In this document: piece by piece, positions 20,961 through 29,254 of the stretch | Layout: the number at the start of each line of letters is the position of its first letter | How positions within the stretch are numbered: the stretch's first letter is position 1 | Notes under the pieces: generated by a model | What the model was told of the DNA's origin: nothing | The model's database searches: none | The model's input: the letters and a program-made list of their open reading frames with translations, nothing else | Translations under genes and position numbers: made by a program | NCBI GenBank assembly: GCA_900498135.1 | Contig: LR026961.1 | Coordinates: forward strand, 1,082,386-1,146,385 | DNA from: an uncultured Desulfatiglans sp. | GTDB taxonomy: Bacteria; Desulfobacterota; DSM-4660; Desulfatiglandales; Desulfatiglandaceae | Reading direction: 5' to 3' | DNA: 64,000 bases

Positions 20961-21174
20961 GACCTCTGCTCCTCAAGTATATTGCGTTTCCCTCCGCAAA
21001 CGGTCCCGACAGCCGACCCCCAGGATCGATTCGCACCATCCCCTGTGCTCCCTAAGGCGCGCTGCCGTCCGGCTGAACCTCGGCCGTCCGAATCTCAGGC
21101 AGATTCGCCCTTTCCCTGACCGCTATCCGCCAATCCCTGAAAGCGATCTTTGCATGGAAACTGGTGAATTTGGA

Positions 21175-21203
21175 ATGATAGCTTTCTCTTGGCGACAAGT
21201 CAA
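21175..21203 (-). promoter_or_regulatory. sigma70-like promoter for rplU-rpmA-obgE-proBA-nadD-rsfS
   Basis: Read on the minus strand: TTGACT (21203-21198), 17-bp spacer, TATCAT (21180-21175). Each hexamer matches the consensus at five of six positions. The predicted start near 21168 leaves about 208 nt before rplU, in which no reading frame or terminator was seen. Confidence 0.65.
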
Positions 21204-21243
21204 GGGCAAAAACTGATCTGATGAGGCTCCCAACTTCCTCGAT

Positions 21244-21282
21244 TTGACATCGGCCGACACACCCACTTATAATAAAATAAGT
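21244..21282 (+). promoter_or_regulatory. consensus sigma70 promoter with overlapping inverted repeat
   Basis: TTGACA (21244-21249), 18-bp spacer, TATAAT (21268-21273): both hexamers are perfect. A 6-bp inverted repeat ACTTAT-N6-ATAAGT (21265-21282) covers the -10 box and could be an operator. It faces the small gene at 21378 and the thioredoxin gene, about 100 nt downstream. Confidence 0.75.
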
Positions 21283-21377
21283 TGATCCGGCAATCGTCTT
21301 TTCGCCCTTCTCGACATCGATCAACCCTTTTTCCTTTGAGGCGCGGGCTCCGTTGCCCGTAGAAAGGAGAACGAGCC

Positions 21378-21689
21378 ATGGAATCCTGTCGAGCGTTGAC
21401 GTATGAAATGCTCCCCAACCGCATGAGCCTCCATCTCGAGGACAGTCCCCGCGACTTGAAGACAGCGAGGCTCCTCGCCGACCAAAAGGCACAAGAGGTG
21501 CTTTCCGAGCCGATGCTCCTTGCCTGGTATGATCGGGATACCGGCCGGTTCTCCCCTCAGGTGGAATGCTGCGGCGAAGATAAGCCGTCGTGGGTGATCT
21601 ACGCTGAATCCCGCGGGGCCGATCTGAGCATCGACATCGATCGCCAGGCCTTCGTCTTCATTTATCACGACGCGGGAAAGGCCCTCTGA
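21378..21689 (+). CDS. small conserved protein, DUF5619-like
   Basis: 103 residues, acidic and soluble: no TM helix or signal peptide. Visible pattern: MSLHLEDSPRDLKTARLLAD, EPMLLAWYDRDTGRFSPQVE, then a C-terminal strand-rich part DLSIDIDRQAFVFIYHD. This resembles the small DUF5619 family known from Geobacter-like bacteria; the match is from memory of the pattern and is tentative. GAAAGGAGAACGAGCC precedes the ATG. Function unknown. Followed 31 bp later by the thioredoxin gene and downstream of a consensus promoter. Confidence 0.75.
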   Translation: MESCRALTYEMLPNRMSLHLEDSPRDLKTARLLADQKAQEVLSEPMLLAWYDRDTGRFSPQVECCGEDKPSWVIYAESRGADLSIDIDRQAFVFIYHDAGKAL

Positions 21690-21720
21690 ACATCAACCCT
21701 CAACCGGTAGAGGCAGCGCG

Positions 21721-22251
21721 ATGGATTCCGACTCTATTGTGATCCGATGTCCGAAATGCGGAACGAAGAACCGCGTTCCCGCCACCAAGCTGGACCTGAA
21801 TCCCGTGTGCGGAAAGTGTCGCGGCCCCCTGTCCGAAGCGCTGCAGTCCAGTCGTCGACCTCTTGCCGTAACGGATCGATCGTTCGAGGCGGACGTCCTC
21901 GGATCTTCTCTGCCGGTCCTTCTCGATTGCTGGGCACCCTGGTGCGGGCCTTGCAGACAACCAACACAGGAATCGGAGACCTCAAGGCCTTTGTTGGTTG
22001 ACTGCTGGGCACCCTGGTGCGGGCCCTGCCGGACGATTGCGCCGATCCTGGAGGCCCTCGCCCAAGAATACGCCGGGAAGATCAAAATCGCCAAACTCAA
22101 CGTAGACGAGAATCCCATGACGTCATCCCGGTTCGGCATCAGGAGCATCCCAACGCTGCTCCTTTTCCGCAGCGGCCAGGTCGTAGATCAGATGGTCGGG
22201 GCTCTGCCCAAGGCTGAAATGGAGGCGCGCATCCGGCCCTTTCTGCCATAG
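21721..22251 (+). CDS. thioredoxin (Trx2/TrxC-like) with duplicated active-site segment
   Basis: 176 residues. N-terminal zinc-ribbon cysteines C10-x2-C13 and C30-x2-C33, as in thioredoxin 2, then a thioredoxin fold ending SIPTLLLFRSGQVVDQMVG with the cis-proline P144. The odd feature is two complete WCGPC active sites: DCWAPWCGPCR at residues 69-79 and again at 94-104, exactly 25 residues (75 bp) apart, with 23 identical bases at 21928-21950 and 22003-22025. A normal TrxC has one. The insertion adds a second strand-plus-active-site segment ahead of helix 2, and the frame stays open. It may be a real in-frame duplication or an assembly artefact. Confidence 0.9.
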   Translation: MDSDSIVIRCPKCGTKNRVPATKLDLNPVCGKCRGPLSEALQSSRRPLAVTDRSFEADVLGSSLPVLLDCWAPWCGPCRQPTQESETSRPLLVDCWAPWCGPCRTIAPILEALAQEYAGKIKIAKLNVDENPMTSSRFGIRSIPTLLLFRSGQVVDQMVGALPKAEMEARIRPFLP

Positions 22252-22299
22252 CCGTCCCACAGCTGGTTCGCACAGCCGGTCAAAGGAGCCGGGTATTCC

Positions 22300-23631
22300 A
22301 TGCGCGCATTTCCGTTCCTGAAAACAATCCAGTACTATCGTGACCACCTCTGGCGTATCAGGGAGGCAGAACTGCCGAGAACACGGGCCCTGCTGCTGAG
22401 GCTGTTACGCATGGTCGTACTGTCGGCGGACGGTTTTCTCAAGGACGGCTGCCAGCTGCGGGCCTCCGCCCTGACATTTTATTCCCTGCTCAGCATTGTA
22501 CCGATCCTGGCGGTGGTCTTCGGCATCGCCAAGGGTTTCGGCTTCGAGGCGGCCCTGCGCAGCCAGCTCATGCAGTACCTCGAAGGCCAGGAGGATGTCC
22601 TCGAGCGCGCGATCAGCTTTTCCCACGCACTGATCGAGACGACCCAGGGCGGGCTCATCGCCGGCATAGGCCTGATCTTCCTCTTCTGGGCCATCATCAA
22701 GATGATTTCGAATATCGAGGCCGCCTTCAACACCATCTGGAGCCTGCCCTCGGGGCGGTCTTTCGGACGCAAGGTGAGCGACTACCTTTCTTTGATGCTC
22801 ATCTGCCCTCTACTCTTCGTCATTGCCAGCGCACTGACGGTCTTCATCGAAAGCCAGATCCGAATACTCGCCGAGCATATCACCCTCCTCGGTCCTGTAA
22901 ACCCCTTCATCTTCAAAACGCTTCGGCTGTTGCCGTTCGTCGTCATCTGGTTCCTTTTCACTTTCCTGTACGCTTTCCTCCCAAACACCCGCGTCAAAAC
23001 GGTCTCCGCGGCTGTCGGCGGATTCCTCGGGGCGGCCTTCTATCAGATCTTTCAATGGATCTACATTACCTTTCAGATCAACGTAGCCAAATACAATGCC
23101 ATATACGGCAGTTTCGCCGCCCTTCCCCTCTTCTTGTTCTGGCTGCAGATCAGCTGGATACTGGTTCTCCTCGGCGCTGAAATCGCCTATGCCCATCAGC
23201 ATGTCAAGAACTCCGAATTCGGTCCGGACTGCCGCCGAATGCCCATTGCCTTCCGCAAACTCCTGGCCCTGGCGATTATGCACACCCTGGTCAAACACTT
23301 TCCGACCCATGACAAGCGTTGGAACATGGAGCGGATCGCCTTGAAGCTCGAAACCCCGATGCGCTGTGTCCAAGAAGTGCTCGGCGATCTGCTCGAGGCG
23401 GACCTGATCACGGAGCGCGTCGGAGATCGGAAAAGCGCGCCCACCTATATGCCCGCCCGGGATCCGGCCATTCTGACGGTAAGCTATGTCCTCAACCGAC
23501 TGGAAGATAACGGGGCCAGGGATCTTCCAGTGTCCGAATCCCCGGATACCCTGCGAATTCAATCCATCCTGAAAAGCTTTCGGGACCTCGTCCAAAAATC
23601 CGATGCGGATGTCCTGCTGAAGCAGCTGTAG
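22300..23631 (+). CDS. YihY/virulence-factor BrkB-family membrane protein
   Basis: 443 residues. YihY core with six hydrophobic segments: CQLRASALTFYSLLSIVPIL, GLIAGIGLIFLFWAIIKMI, DYLSLMLICPLLFVIASALT, LRLLPFVVIWFLFTFLYAFL, VGGFLGAAFYQIFQWIYI, LFLFWLQISWILVLLGAEI. A cytoplasmic C-terminal extension of about 140 residues has a winged-helix-like pattern (WNMERIALKLETPMRCVQEV). Formerly mis-named ribonuclease BN; the true role is unknown. Confidence 0.92.
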   Translation: MRAFPFLKTIQYYRDHLWRIREAELPRTRALLLRLLRMVVLSADGFLKDGCQLRASALTFYSLLSIVPILAVVFGIAKGFGFEAALRSQLMQYLEGQEDVLERAISFSHALIETTQGGLIAGIGLIFLFWAIIKMISNIEAAFNTIWSLPSGRSFGRKVSDYLSLMLICPLLFVIASALTVFIESQIRILAEHITLLGPVNPFIFKTLRLLPFVVIWFLFTFLYAFLPNTRVKTVSAAVGGFLGAAFYQIFQWIYITFQINVAKYNAIYGSFAALPLFLFWLQISWILVLLGAEIAYAHQHVKNSEFGPDCRRMPIAFRKLLALAIMHTLVKHFPTHDKRWNMERIALKLETPMRCVQEVLGDLLEADLITERVGDRKSAPTYMPARDPAILTVSYVLNRLEDNGARDLPVSESPDTLRIQSILKSFRDLVQKSDADVLLKQL

Positions 23632-23782
23632 GTCAGGCTGCACCAGGAACGGAAATTGACTTTTGACCTGCTGACCGAAAACCGTGTAGGCTCGTGAGAA
23701 TGGCCTTTTGCCTGAATCGATCCGGATCGGGGCAGAAAATATTTCATCCGTCCGAAGAATTGTGTTATGTAATGTTTGTGGA

Positions 23783-23993
23783 GAATTAGTTTCCATCCGG
23801 AAATGGTCTTTTTGGCCAATCTCGGCGTCAATCTGCACGTTTGCTTGTGCGGCGACCTGCAGGTCGCCTCCGCGCAAATGCTTGATTTCCTTGATATTGG
23901 CCGAAAATCCTCATTTCCGGATTGGAAACTTAGTCCTACCGCGAAATTATTTCCGGATGCACACGAATTAGTTTCCATCCGGAAATGGTCTTT
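23783..23993 (-). repeat. R1 element, well-preserved copy plus partial tandem
   Basis: On the minus strand this is almost base for base the copy at 31253-31440. The central palindrome GGCGACCTGCAGGTCGCC is at 23851-23868. The 29 bases at 23783-23811 recur as a direct repeat at 23965-23993, so a second copy begins with 182-bp periodicity but breaks off. The array ends about 58 bp before the MarR-type gene. Confidence 0.9.
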
Positions 23994-24051
23994 CGATCTC
24001 TCGGATCGTACTGGTTTGAATGCTCACACCCTCACTCAAAGCGGATCCACC

Positions 24052-24480
24052 ATGCGCACAAAAAAACGGATTGAGACGTATCATCAAATGCTCACCATAC
24101 TGAGCGGCGACCTGGACCTGACCCAGCGCGACATCGCCAAGCAAATGGGGATCAGTCTTGGTAAAACCAACGCCTGCCTATCCGAACTGATCCAAAAAAA
24201 ACTGGTCAAGGTCAATCCCTTGCGTATTCCGCGGAATCTTTACCGTCAGGAAGACCTGGCCACCAAAGGCTTTCTAAAGATTGACCGCGCCGAGGCTTCT
24301 CAGACCAAAACCAACTACCTTTACGTCCTCACTCCAGAGGGGCTGGAAGAGAAATATCGGATGGCCCAGCATCTCTATGAGCAAAAGTGCAGTGATCTCG
24401 AGAGGCTCAAGCAGCAGATCACCGATCTGAAGAATGAGATCGAGCAGGAGGCGCCCCGACGTAGTGAAACGGCGACGTAA
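24052..24480 (+). CDS. MarR-family EPS-associated transcriptional regulator
   Basis: 142 residues from ATG at 24052. Winged helix-turn-helix at about residues 14-68: LTQRDIAKQMGISLGKTNAC and LSELIQKKLVKV, then a wing with NYLYVLTPEGLEEK, and a C-terminal coiled coil (EQKCSDLERLKQQITDLKNE). This is the MarR_EPS pattern, usually next to exopolysaccharide genes; none is adjacent here. The in-frame upstream region is R1 repeat DNA and is not part of the gene. R1 lies on both sides. Confidence 0.85.
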   Translation: MRTKKRIETYHQMLTILSGDLDLTQRDIAKQMGISLGKTNACLSELIQKKLVKVNPLRIPRNLYRQEDLATKGFLKIDRAEASQTKTNYLYVLTPEGLEEKYRMAQHLYEQKCSDLERLKQQITDLKNEIEQEAPRRSETAT

Positions 24481-24507
24481 CCCCGACCTTGGATCGGCGC
24501 CGCTGTC

Positions 24508-24735
24508 AGCGTCTGGAAAAGGCTTTTTTGGCCATCTTTGCGTCAGTTTGTGCGCCTGCCTGTGCAGCGTGCCTTTCGTGCGTTTTCGCTCAGCCGATTG
24601 CTTTTATCGACTTTGTCGAACCAGGACCCGCCGCAAAACGCTGAGTCTCTGCACCCGAAGCGTGTAAAGGAAAAAATCCTCATTTCCCGCCTGGAAATTG
24701 TTTCATGTCCAAAGCTTCATTTCCGGATGGAAGCA
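24508..24735 (-). repeat. R1 element, heavily decayed copy
   Basis: GTCTGGAAAAGGCTTTTTTGGCCATCTTTGCGTCA-like bases at the left and AAAATCCTCATTTCC plus CTTCATTTCCGGATGGAAG at the right follow R1 outer-block order in the same orientation as 23783. The middle (24545-24660) is diverged and longer, and the central palindrome is lost. It lies in the 382-bp gap before the ABC transporter; beyond it only the promoter at 24783 is seen. Confidence 0.55.
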
Positions 24736-24782
24736 AGGCAATCTGACAGGATTTCGAGTCGGGTGAAGCAGGAGTAATTTTC

Positions 24783-24820
24783 TTGACAAGCTATTTCATA
24801 TTGTAATATTACATTCAATA
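24783..24820 (+). promoter_or_regulatory. candidate promoter/operator for the ABC transporter
   Basis: TTGACA at 24783-24788 followed by an AT-rich -10 region (TAATAT with 15-bp, or TATTAC with 18-bp spacing). A perfect 10-bp palindrome GTAATATTAC lies at 24803-24812 inside a wider TATTG...CAATA inverted repeat. The overlap with the -10 region suggests repressor control. Confidence 0.45.
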
Positions 24821-24862
24821 ATCAATCTCCAGTCGGAAATAAAGCGTAGAGAGGTTTCGAAC

Positions 24863-25894
24863 ATGGCTCGAACAGCAGTCTTCGGCCTATTCGTCGCTTT
24901 GGCGTCGGTCTTCTCGGCATGTGTCGGCGACGCGGGCGCCGAGGCCCCTTCACACGACCCCATGCCGGCGGAAAAGGCCATCGTTCTTGCGGTGGAATTC
25001 TGCTCCCATGCAGCCTGCGCCTACGTTGCCGAGGCGAAAGGCTGGTACGGAGAGGCTGGCGTCCCTATTGAATCCTTTGACAGTTACGTTACCGGGATGG
25101 CGCTTTCAGCCGCCCTGACACGCGGAGAAATCGATGCCGCCTATATCTGCCTGATCCCTGCGATTTGCGCCTTCGCCAACGCGAAGGTCCCCTTGAAGAT
25201 CGTCGCAGGTACCCACCGATACGGGTACGCCGTCTCCTGCAACCCCGAACGGATAACCTCACCCGCCGATCTTCAGAAGCCCGGGATCCGGATCGGCTGC
25301 GCCCGTGAGGGCAGCCCGACCGATGCCCTCCTCCAAAAGGCGGTCGACGTCTATCGGCTGAATCCGCAGAAGGTGGCGGCAAACATTCGCCGGATGAGCC
25401 CCCCCAAGCAGCTTCTAGCCCTCAGGATGGGGCACCTCGATGCCGCGGTGATGCCCGAACAGTACCCCAGCATGGCTGAATCGGCGGGGTTCCCGGTTCT
25501 TTTGACGGCCCAGGACCTTTGGCCGGACATGCAGGGGAGCGTCCTGATCGTGACGGAGCGGTTCCTCGAGCGTAATCCCCGATCGGTTCTACGCCTTGTA
25601 GAAGTGACGGAGCGGTCCACAGAATGGATCAACCGGAACCCGGAGGCCGCCGCCCAAATCCTCGCCAAGGCCTTGCGCATCACAGGCAACCGGATCTTCC
25701 CGGTCAAGGAGATCCAACAAGATCCCGTCCTGGATACAACCCCTCAGGCCCTGCAGCGATCCCTGACCGAGCGCCTCGTCTGCACCACCCGCATCGATCC
25801 TGAGCAGGTTCAGAAAACCATCGATTACCTGGCCGATCTCGGATATATCCGGCAGCGCTTCGAGGCGGATCAGATTCTGGCGATCGACCGTTGA
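24863..25894 (+). CDS. ABC transporter substrate-binding protein, NitT/TauT (NMT1/SsuA-like)
   Basis: 343 residues with a signal peptide (ARTAVFGLFVALASVFSA; a nearby cysteine follows but the lipobox is poor). Periplasmic-binding type II fold: VEFCSHAACAYVAEAKGWYG, ALTRGEIDAAYICLIPAI, DLQKPGIRIGCAREGSPTDA, LRMGHLDAAVMPEQYP. This matches the NMT1/SsuA family that delivers sulfonates, nitrate, pyrimidines or similar small molecules. The ligand cannot be read from the sequence. The stop overlaps the permease start. Confidence 0.88.
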   Translation: MARTAVFGLFVALASVFSACVGDAGAEAPSHDPMPAEKAIVLAVEFCSHAACAYVAEAKGWYGEAGVPIESFDSYVTGMALSAALTRGEIDAAYICLIPAICAFANAKVPLKIVAGTHRYGYAVSCNPERITSPADLQKPGIRIGCAREGSPTDALLQKAVDVYRLNPQKVAANIRRMSPPKQLLALRMGHLDAAVMPEQYPSMAESAGFPVLLTAQDLWPDMQGSVLIVTERFLERNPRSVLRLVEVTERSTEWINRNPEAAAQILAKALRITGNRIFPVKEIQQDPVLDTTPQALQRSLTERLVCTTRIDPEQVQKTIDYLADLGYIRQRFEADQILAIDR

Positions 25895-26658
25895 ACAAGA
25901 GGCGCCGGATGCAACGCATCACCTTTCATTGGTCCTTCCTGCCGGTCCTTGTCTTCCTCGGTCTCTGGGAGGTCTCCGCCCGCCTTTTTATCGAGAATCC
26001 CGCGCTTCTACCGCCTTTTTCAACCGTGATCAGCGAAGCCTGGAGACTTCTTGAAAGCGGAGTCCTGCCCCGGCACTTCCTCCGCAGCCTCTTCCGGGTG
26101 ATCATCGGGTTCGTGACGGGCTCAGCGGCAGGTTTGTTCATGGGAATCCTGATGGGCTGGAAGACGGCTGCGCACCGCACGCTGCACCCCGTCATGAGCC
26201 TGATCTATCCCATACCGGCGCTCGGGTGGCTGCCTGTTTTCATGCTCTGGTTCGGGATCGGGGAAATGCTGCCCATCGCCATCATCTTCATGTGCTCTTT
26301 CTTCCCGATGGTTTACAACACCCAGACAGGCATCCGCTCCGTCGACAAGGATCTCGTCAAAGCCGCCAGGACCCTCGGAGCGTCGGACCTCAAGGTCCTT
26401 ACGACCATCCTCATCCCCCTGGCGCTTCCGAACATCTTCACCGGCCTTCGCCTGGAGTCCGGCATGGCCTGGCGCGTGATCATCGCTGCCGAGATGGTGG
26501 CTATTCCGACTGGAATCGGAGCGCTGCTGATGAGGGCCGAAAGTCTTGTCCGCCTGGACATGGTCATTGTCTGTCTGATGGTCCTTTCCCTGATGTGTTT
26601 TTGTTTCGAGCGGATCTTCCTGTTTCTCGAAAGAAAGGCAACCGGAAGATGGTCCTGA
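25891..26658 (+). CDS. ABC transporter permease, SsuC/TauC-like
   Basis: 255 residues from TTG at 25891 (TTGA overlap with the preceding stop); an ATG at 25909 would give 249. Six hydrophobic segments and the EAA cytoplasmic loop near KAARTLGASDLKVLTTILIP, with GLRLESGMAWRVIIAAEMVA as in SsuC/TauC. Inner-membrane channel partner of the adjacent binding protein and ATPase. Confidence 0.93.
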   Translation: MNKRRRMQRITFHWSFLPVLVFLGLWEVSARLFIENPALLPPFSTVISEAWRLLESGVLPRHFLRSLFRVIIGFVTGSAAGLFMGILMGWKTAAHRTLHPVMSLIYPIPALGWLPVFMLWFGIGEMLPIAIIFMCSFFPMVYNTQTGIRSVDKDLVKAARTLGASDLKVLTTILIPLALPNIFTGLRLESGMAWRVIIAAEMVAIPTGIGALLMRAESLVRLDMVIVCLMVLSLMCFCFERIFLFLERKATGRWS

Positions 26659-26820
26659 GGCGTCTTTCATCCGGAAAGGATCCTTATCGCCTCGCCGGCC
26701 TGCTGCGTATCCATCGAGAGAGGCTCCAATCCAGAGATTCCCGGGCTGGATACCAGAACTTCGGAGGACTCGATGCCTCGGCCGGTCCCGGCGCTGTAGA
26801 AACCGGAGAAAGGAGCCGTT

Positions 26821-27873
26821 TTGCCGCGAATCGAACTGCGATCCCTGAATAATTTTGTCCTGAAAGACGTTTCGTTCACCATCGACGACGGCGAATTCAT
26901 GATCCTCCTGGGAAGAAACGGTGCAGGAAAGAGTACGCTTCTCAATATCATCGCCGGTCTGATCGATTACGAAGGCACAGTCCTGTTCGACGGAAAAGCG
27001 GTCGACACCCTTCACTCCGAAGAGCGGAACGTCGGGTATCTTTTTCAGAATCTGGCTCTCTTCCCTCATATGGATGTAAAATCCAACATCGCTTACGGCC
27101 TGAGGATGCGCGGAACCTGCAAGAAAAGCAACCTCTCCGAAAAGGTGCACACCCTCCTTCAGATGGTCCATGTCGCTCATCTTGCCGATCGATACCCCCG
27201 CGACCTGAGCGGCGGTGAAAGGCAAAGAGTCGCTCTGGCCAGGGCGGTCGCGACCCGGCCGGACATCCTCCTCATGGACGAACCACTCGCCAGCATGGAT
27301 CTGAGATCCGCCAAATACATGCGGACGGATTTCAAGCGCCTGCAGCGTGAACTCGGCTGCACCACGCTCTTCGTCACCCACAACCTGACCGAAGCCGCGG
27401 AGATGGCCGACCGTATCGCCTTGATCGAAAACGGCCGCCTGCTCCAGACAGGGACTCCCGAGGAGATCTTTTTCGCGCCTGCCGACGACCGCGTCCGCCG
27501 GTTCATCGGAGAGCCCAACATCCTCGAGTGCCAGTCGAGTCGCATCGTCGAGAACGGGCTCGCTATAGCCTATTGTGGTGAGCTGCCGGTTTTCGTCCCC
27601 TATGAAGGGGGACCGATCCGCAAAATCGTCATCCTGCCGGAGCATATCTATGTGTCTATCGAAGCGCCAGCCGGTCCTCACATCAACCGGTTCAAGGGCG
27701 TGGTTCGAAATCTGCGGCGCGATGGTTCCACCGTGAGACTGGCTCTGGGTGTCCGCGGCCACACCATCCTGGCCGAGCTGCCCCTCAACGTATGCGAAAT
27801 GCTCCATCTAGCCCGGGGCTCGGTGGTCCACATGATCTTGAAGCTGCGATGGATTCAGACCCTGAACGATTAG
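26821..27873 (+). CDS. ABC transporter ATP-binding protein with C-terminal regulatory (TOBE-like) domain
   Basis: 350 residues from a TTG start with GAAAGGAG six bases upstream. Walker A GRNGAGKST, Q-loop YLFQNLALFP, signature LSGGERQRVALARA, Walker B ILLMDEPLASMD, H-loop FVTHNLTEAAEMAD. After residue about 235 there is a C-terminal domain ending in a TOBE-like segment (VRNLRRDGSTVRLALGV). Such long ATPases are usual for molybdate, spermidine or sugar importers, while NitT/TauT systems normally have about 260-residue ATPases. It is separated from the permease by a 162-bp gap. Confidence 0.93.
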   Translation: MPRIELRSLNNFVLKDVSFTIDDGEFMILLGRNGAGKSTLLNIIAGLIDYEGTVLFDGKAVDTLHSEERNVGYLFQNLALFPHMDVKSNIAYGLRMRGTCKKSNLSEKVHTLLQMVHVAHLADRYPRDLSGGERQRVALARAVATRPDILLMDEPLASMDLRSAKYMRTDFKRLQRELGCTTLFVTHNLTEAAEMADRIALIENGRLLQTGTPEEIFFAPADDRVRRFIGEPNILECQSSRIVENGLAIAYCGELPVFVPYEGGPIRKIVILPEHIYVSIEAPAGPHINRFKGVVRNLRRDGSTVRLALGVRGHTILAELPLNVCEMLHLARGSVVHMILKLRWIQTLND

Positions 27874-28560
27874 GCGTTCGACTGCGCGGCCCGTTTTTTC
27901 CTGGCCGTTTCATCCCCCGGGAAACCGTACCTCGAGGTCCGGTATAAAGTTGTACAAAGACGGTTCCCCAGGCCGGCCCGGCAAAATAGAAACTCCCGGT
28001 GAGCCGCGCTCCCTCGGGCGGGAGCAAAAGATCATCCACGATTCAGAAAAATGGCCTGCCAGCCACCCCAAACAGACCATCGCGCCGTCAGCCTGAAATT
28101 TCGTCGACTATTTTTTCCGAAACCGCTTGCACTTTGCTTTCGGAGTATTTATCATCATATAAATTGCAACAGCCCTAATTCCGTTACGGTAATTGAGCCG
28201 AAGCCTTTCAGCTGGCTCAAACATGCAGGAATTGTCTTCAGGAAGATCGGAGTCTCAGCGCCCGCCATTCCGTGGCCGCGTTTCTATCCTTCCCTAAAAC
28301 GGATTCCGAAGCACCCCGGATGATCTGCAAACCAGGCAGATCCGAGGGGGGGTTGTGTCAGCAAGAAGAAGACCGCTTCACCGATCGTTACGCCCAGGAA
28401 GCATTCTTCGCCCGACCTGACCGGTCAACCTGCCTTTGACACAGGCTCATGGAGAGGCTCTATCCGCATCGCCGGGAAGATCCTGTGGATCGCTTCCGGC
28501 AGGGGTTGTCGCATACCATTGATTCGAACGATCCAGCAAGTAAAGGAGTATAATCTCGAC
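27874..28560 (+). other. 687-bp intergenic region with candidate promoter and long leader
   Basis: No convincing gene on either strand. A sigma70-like promoter is visible at 28127-28155. The rest shows no repeat family or terminator I can support. The reading frame at 28051-28323 has no ribosome-binding site and no recognisable protein pattern. Confidence 0.6.
28127..28155 (+). promoter_or_regulatory. sigma70-like promoter upstream of the RRM gene
   Basis: TTGCAC (28127-28132), 17-bp spacer, TATCAT (28150-28155). If used, the leader to the GTG at 28561 is about 400 nt, consistent with the long, cold-responsive leaders of some RNA-binding-protein genes. Confidence 0.45.
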
Positions 28561-28950
28561 GTGAAAAAGATCTACGTAGGAAACCTGCCGTTCAGCGCAT
28601 CGGAAGAAAAGGTACACAAGGCGTTCTCCCAATTCGGGGAGGTGCATTCCGTCAAGCTTCTGACCGATCCGGTGACAGGCAGGATCCGCGGGTTCGGTTT
28701 CGTGGAAATGGAATCCGATGCAGCAGATGCGGCTATAAAAGCCCTTGACGGAGCGCCTTTCGAATACCGGAAACTGCGCGTTCACGAAGCGTTCGAACGT
28801 GTCCGGACCGTCGAACGGTCCACTACCGGGAGAACCTCCGGCGGAAATTTTCACAGCCACATCGGCCGCCGGGAACCCGTGTTGACGGTCGGCGGACAGC
28901 GCAGCAGCCGCGACAAACGATACAGCCAGGCGGCTTTACGCAGGGGCTAG
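28561..28950 (+). CDS. RRM-domain RNA-binding protein
   Basis: 129 residues from GTG at 28561, with AAAGGAG 12 bases upstream. RNP2 is KIYVGNLPF and RNP1 is IRGFGFVEM, so a complete single RRM of about 80 residues followed by a basic, Ser/Arg/Gly-rich tail. Bacterial proteins of this type (Rbp family) bind single-stranded RNA and are often cold-induced. A TTG further upstream would add residues absent from relatives. Confidence 0.92.
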   Translation: MKKIYVGNLPFSASEEKVHKAFSQFGEVHSVKLLTDPVTGRIRGFGFVEMESDAADAAIKALDGAPFEYRKLRVHEAFERVRTVERSTTGRTSGGNFHSHIGRREPVLTVGGQRSSRDKRYSQAALRRG

Positions 28951-29254
28951 CCTCCCCCTCTGTTCCTAATCTCAGCCAATCCCTAAGCTATCGTGAAAGC
29001 AGTCGAACGGTCGATGAAACGCATGGGACGCCCGGCAAGGCCAGGCCTCTCATTTCGGACCTTCATCTTGCTGCGGCCGCCTCAGACCCTGTCCGTCCCG
29101 TCATGTGACGGGGCCGGGCGCCTTCCGGGAGCTGCAGGCCCCGGCGGCCGATTCGCGAGCATTCAGCCGGTCGGTTACCCTGCAACCGGATTCGGAGCCT
29201 GCGTCATTCAGGGAGAAAAAGCGGTTTTGTCGGCTTACCAGGAGAAAGGTCATC
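28951..29254 (+). other. 304-bp gap with a perfect stem-loop
   Basis: No gene seen. CCCGTC-ATGT-GACGGG (29098-29113) is a perfect 6-bp stem with a 4-base loop, not followed by a T run, so it is not a classical terminator. It lies about 140 bp upstream of fabH and could be a leader structure. Confidence 0.4.

Noticed and set aside
26665-26680. R1-like TTTCATCCGGAAAGGA between permease and ATPase genes
   Set aside because: Only about 13 bases match with no flanking R1 blocks, so it is too short to call.
26649-26852. 67-codon frame between the ABC permease and ATPase genes
   Set aside because: It overlaps both genes and has no family pattern; the gap is better explained as a leader.
28051-28323. 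90-codon frame in the gap before the RRM gene
   Set aside because: No ribosome-binding site, no pattern, and it runs through the predicted promoter.
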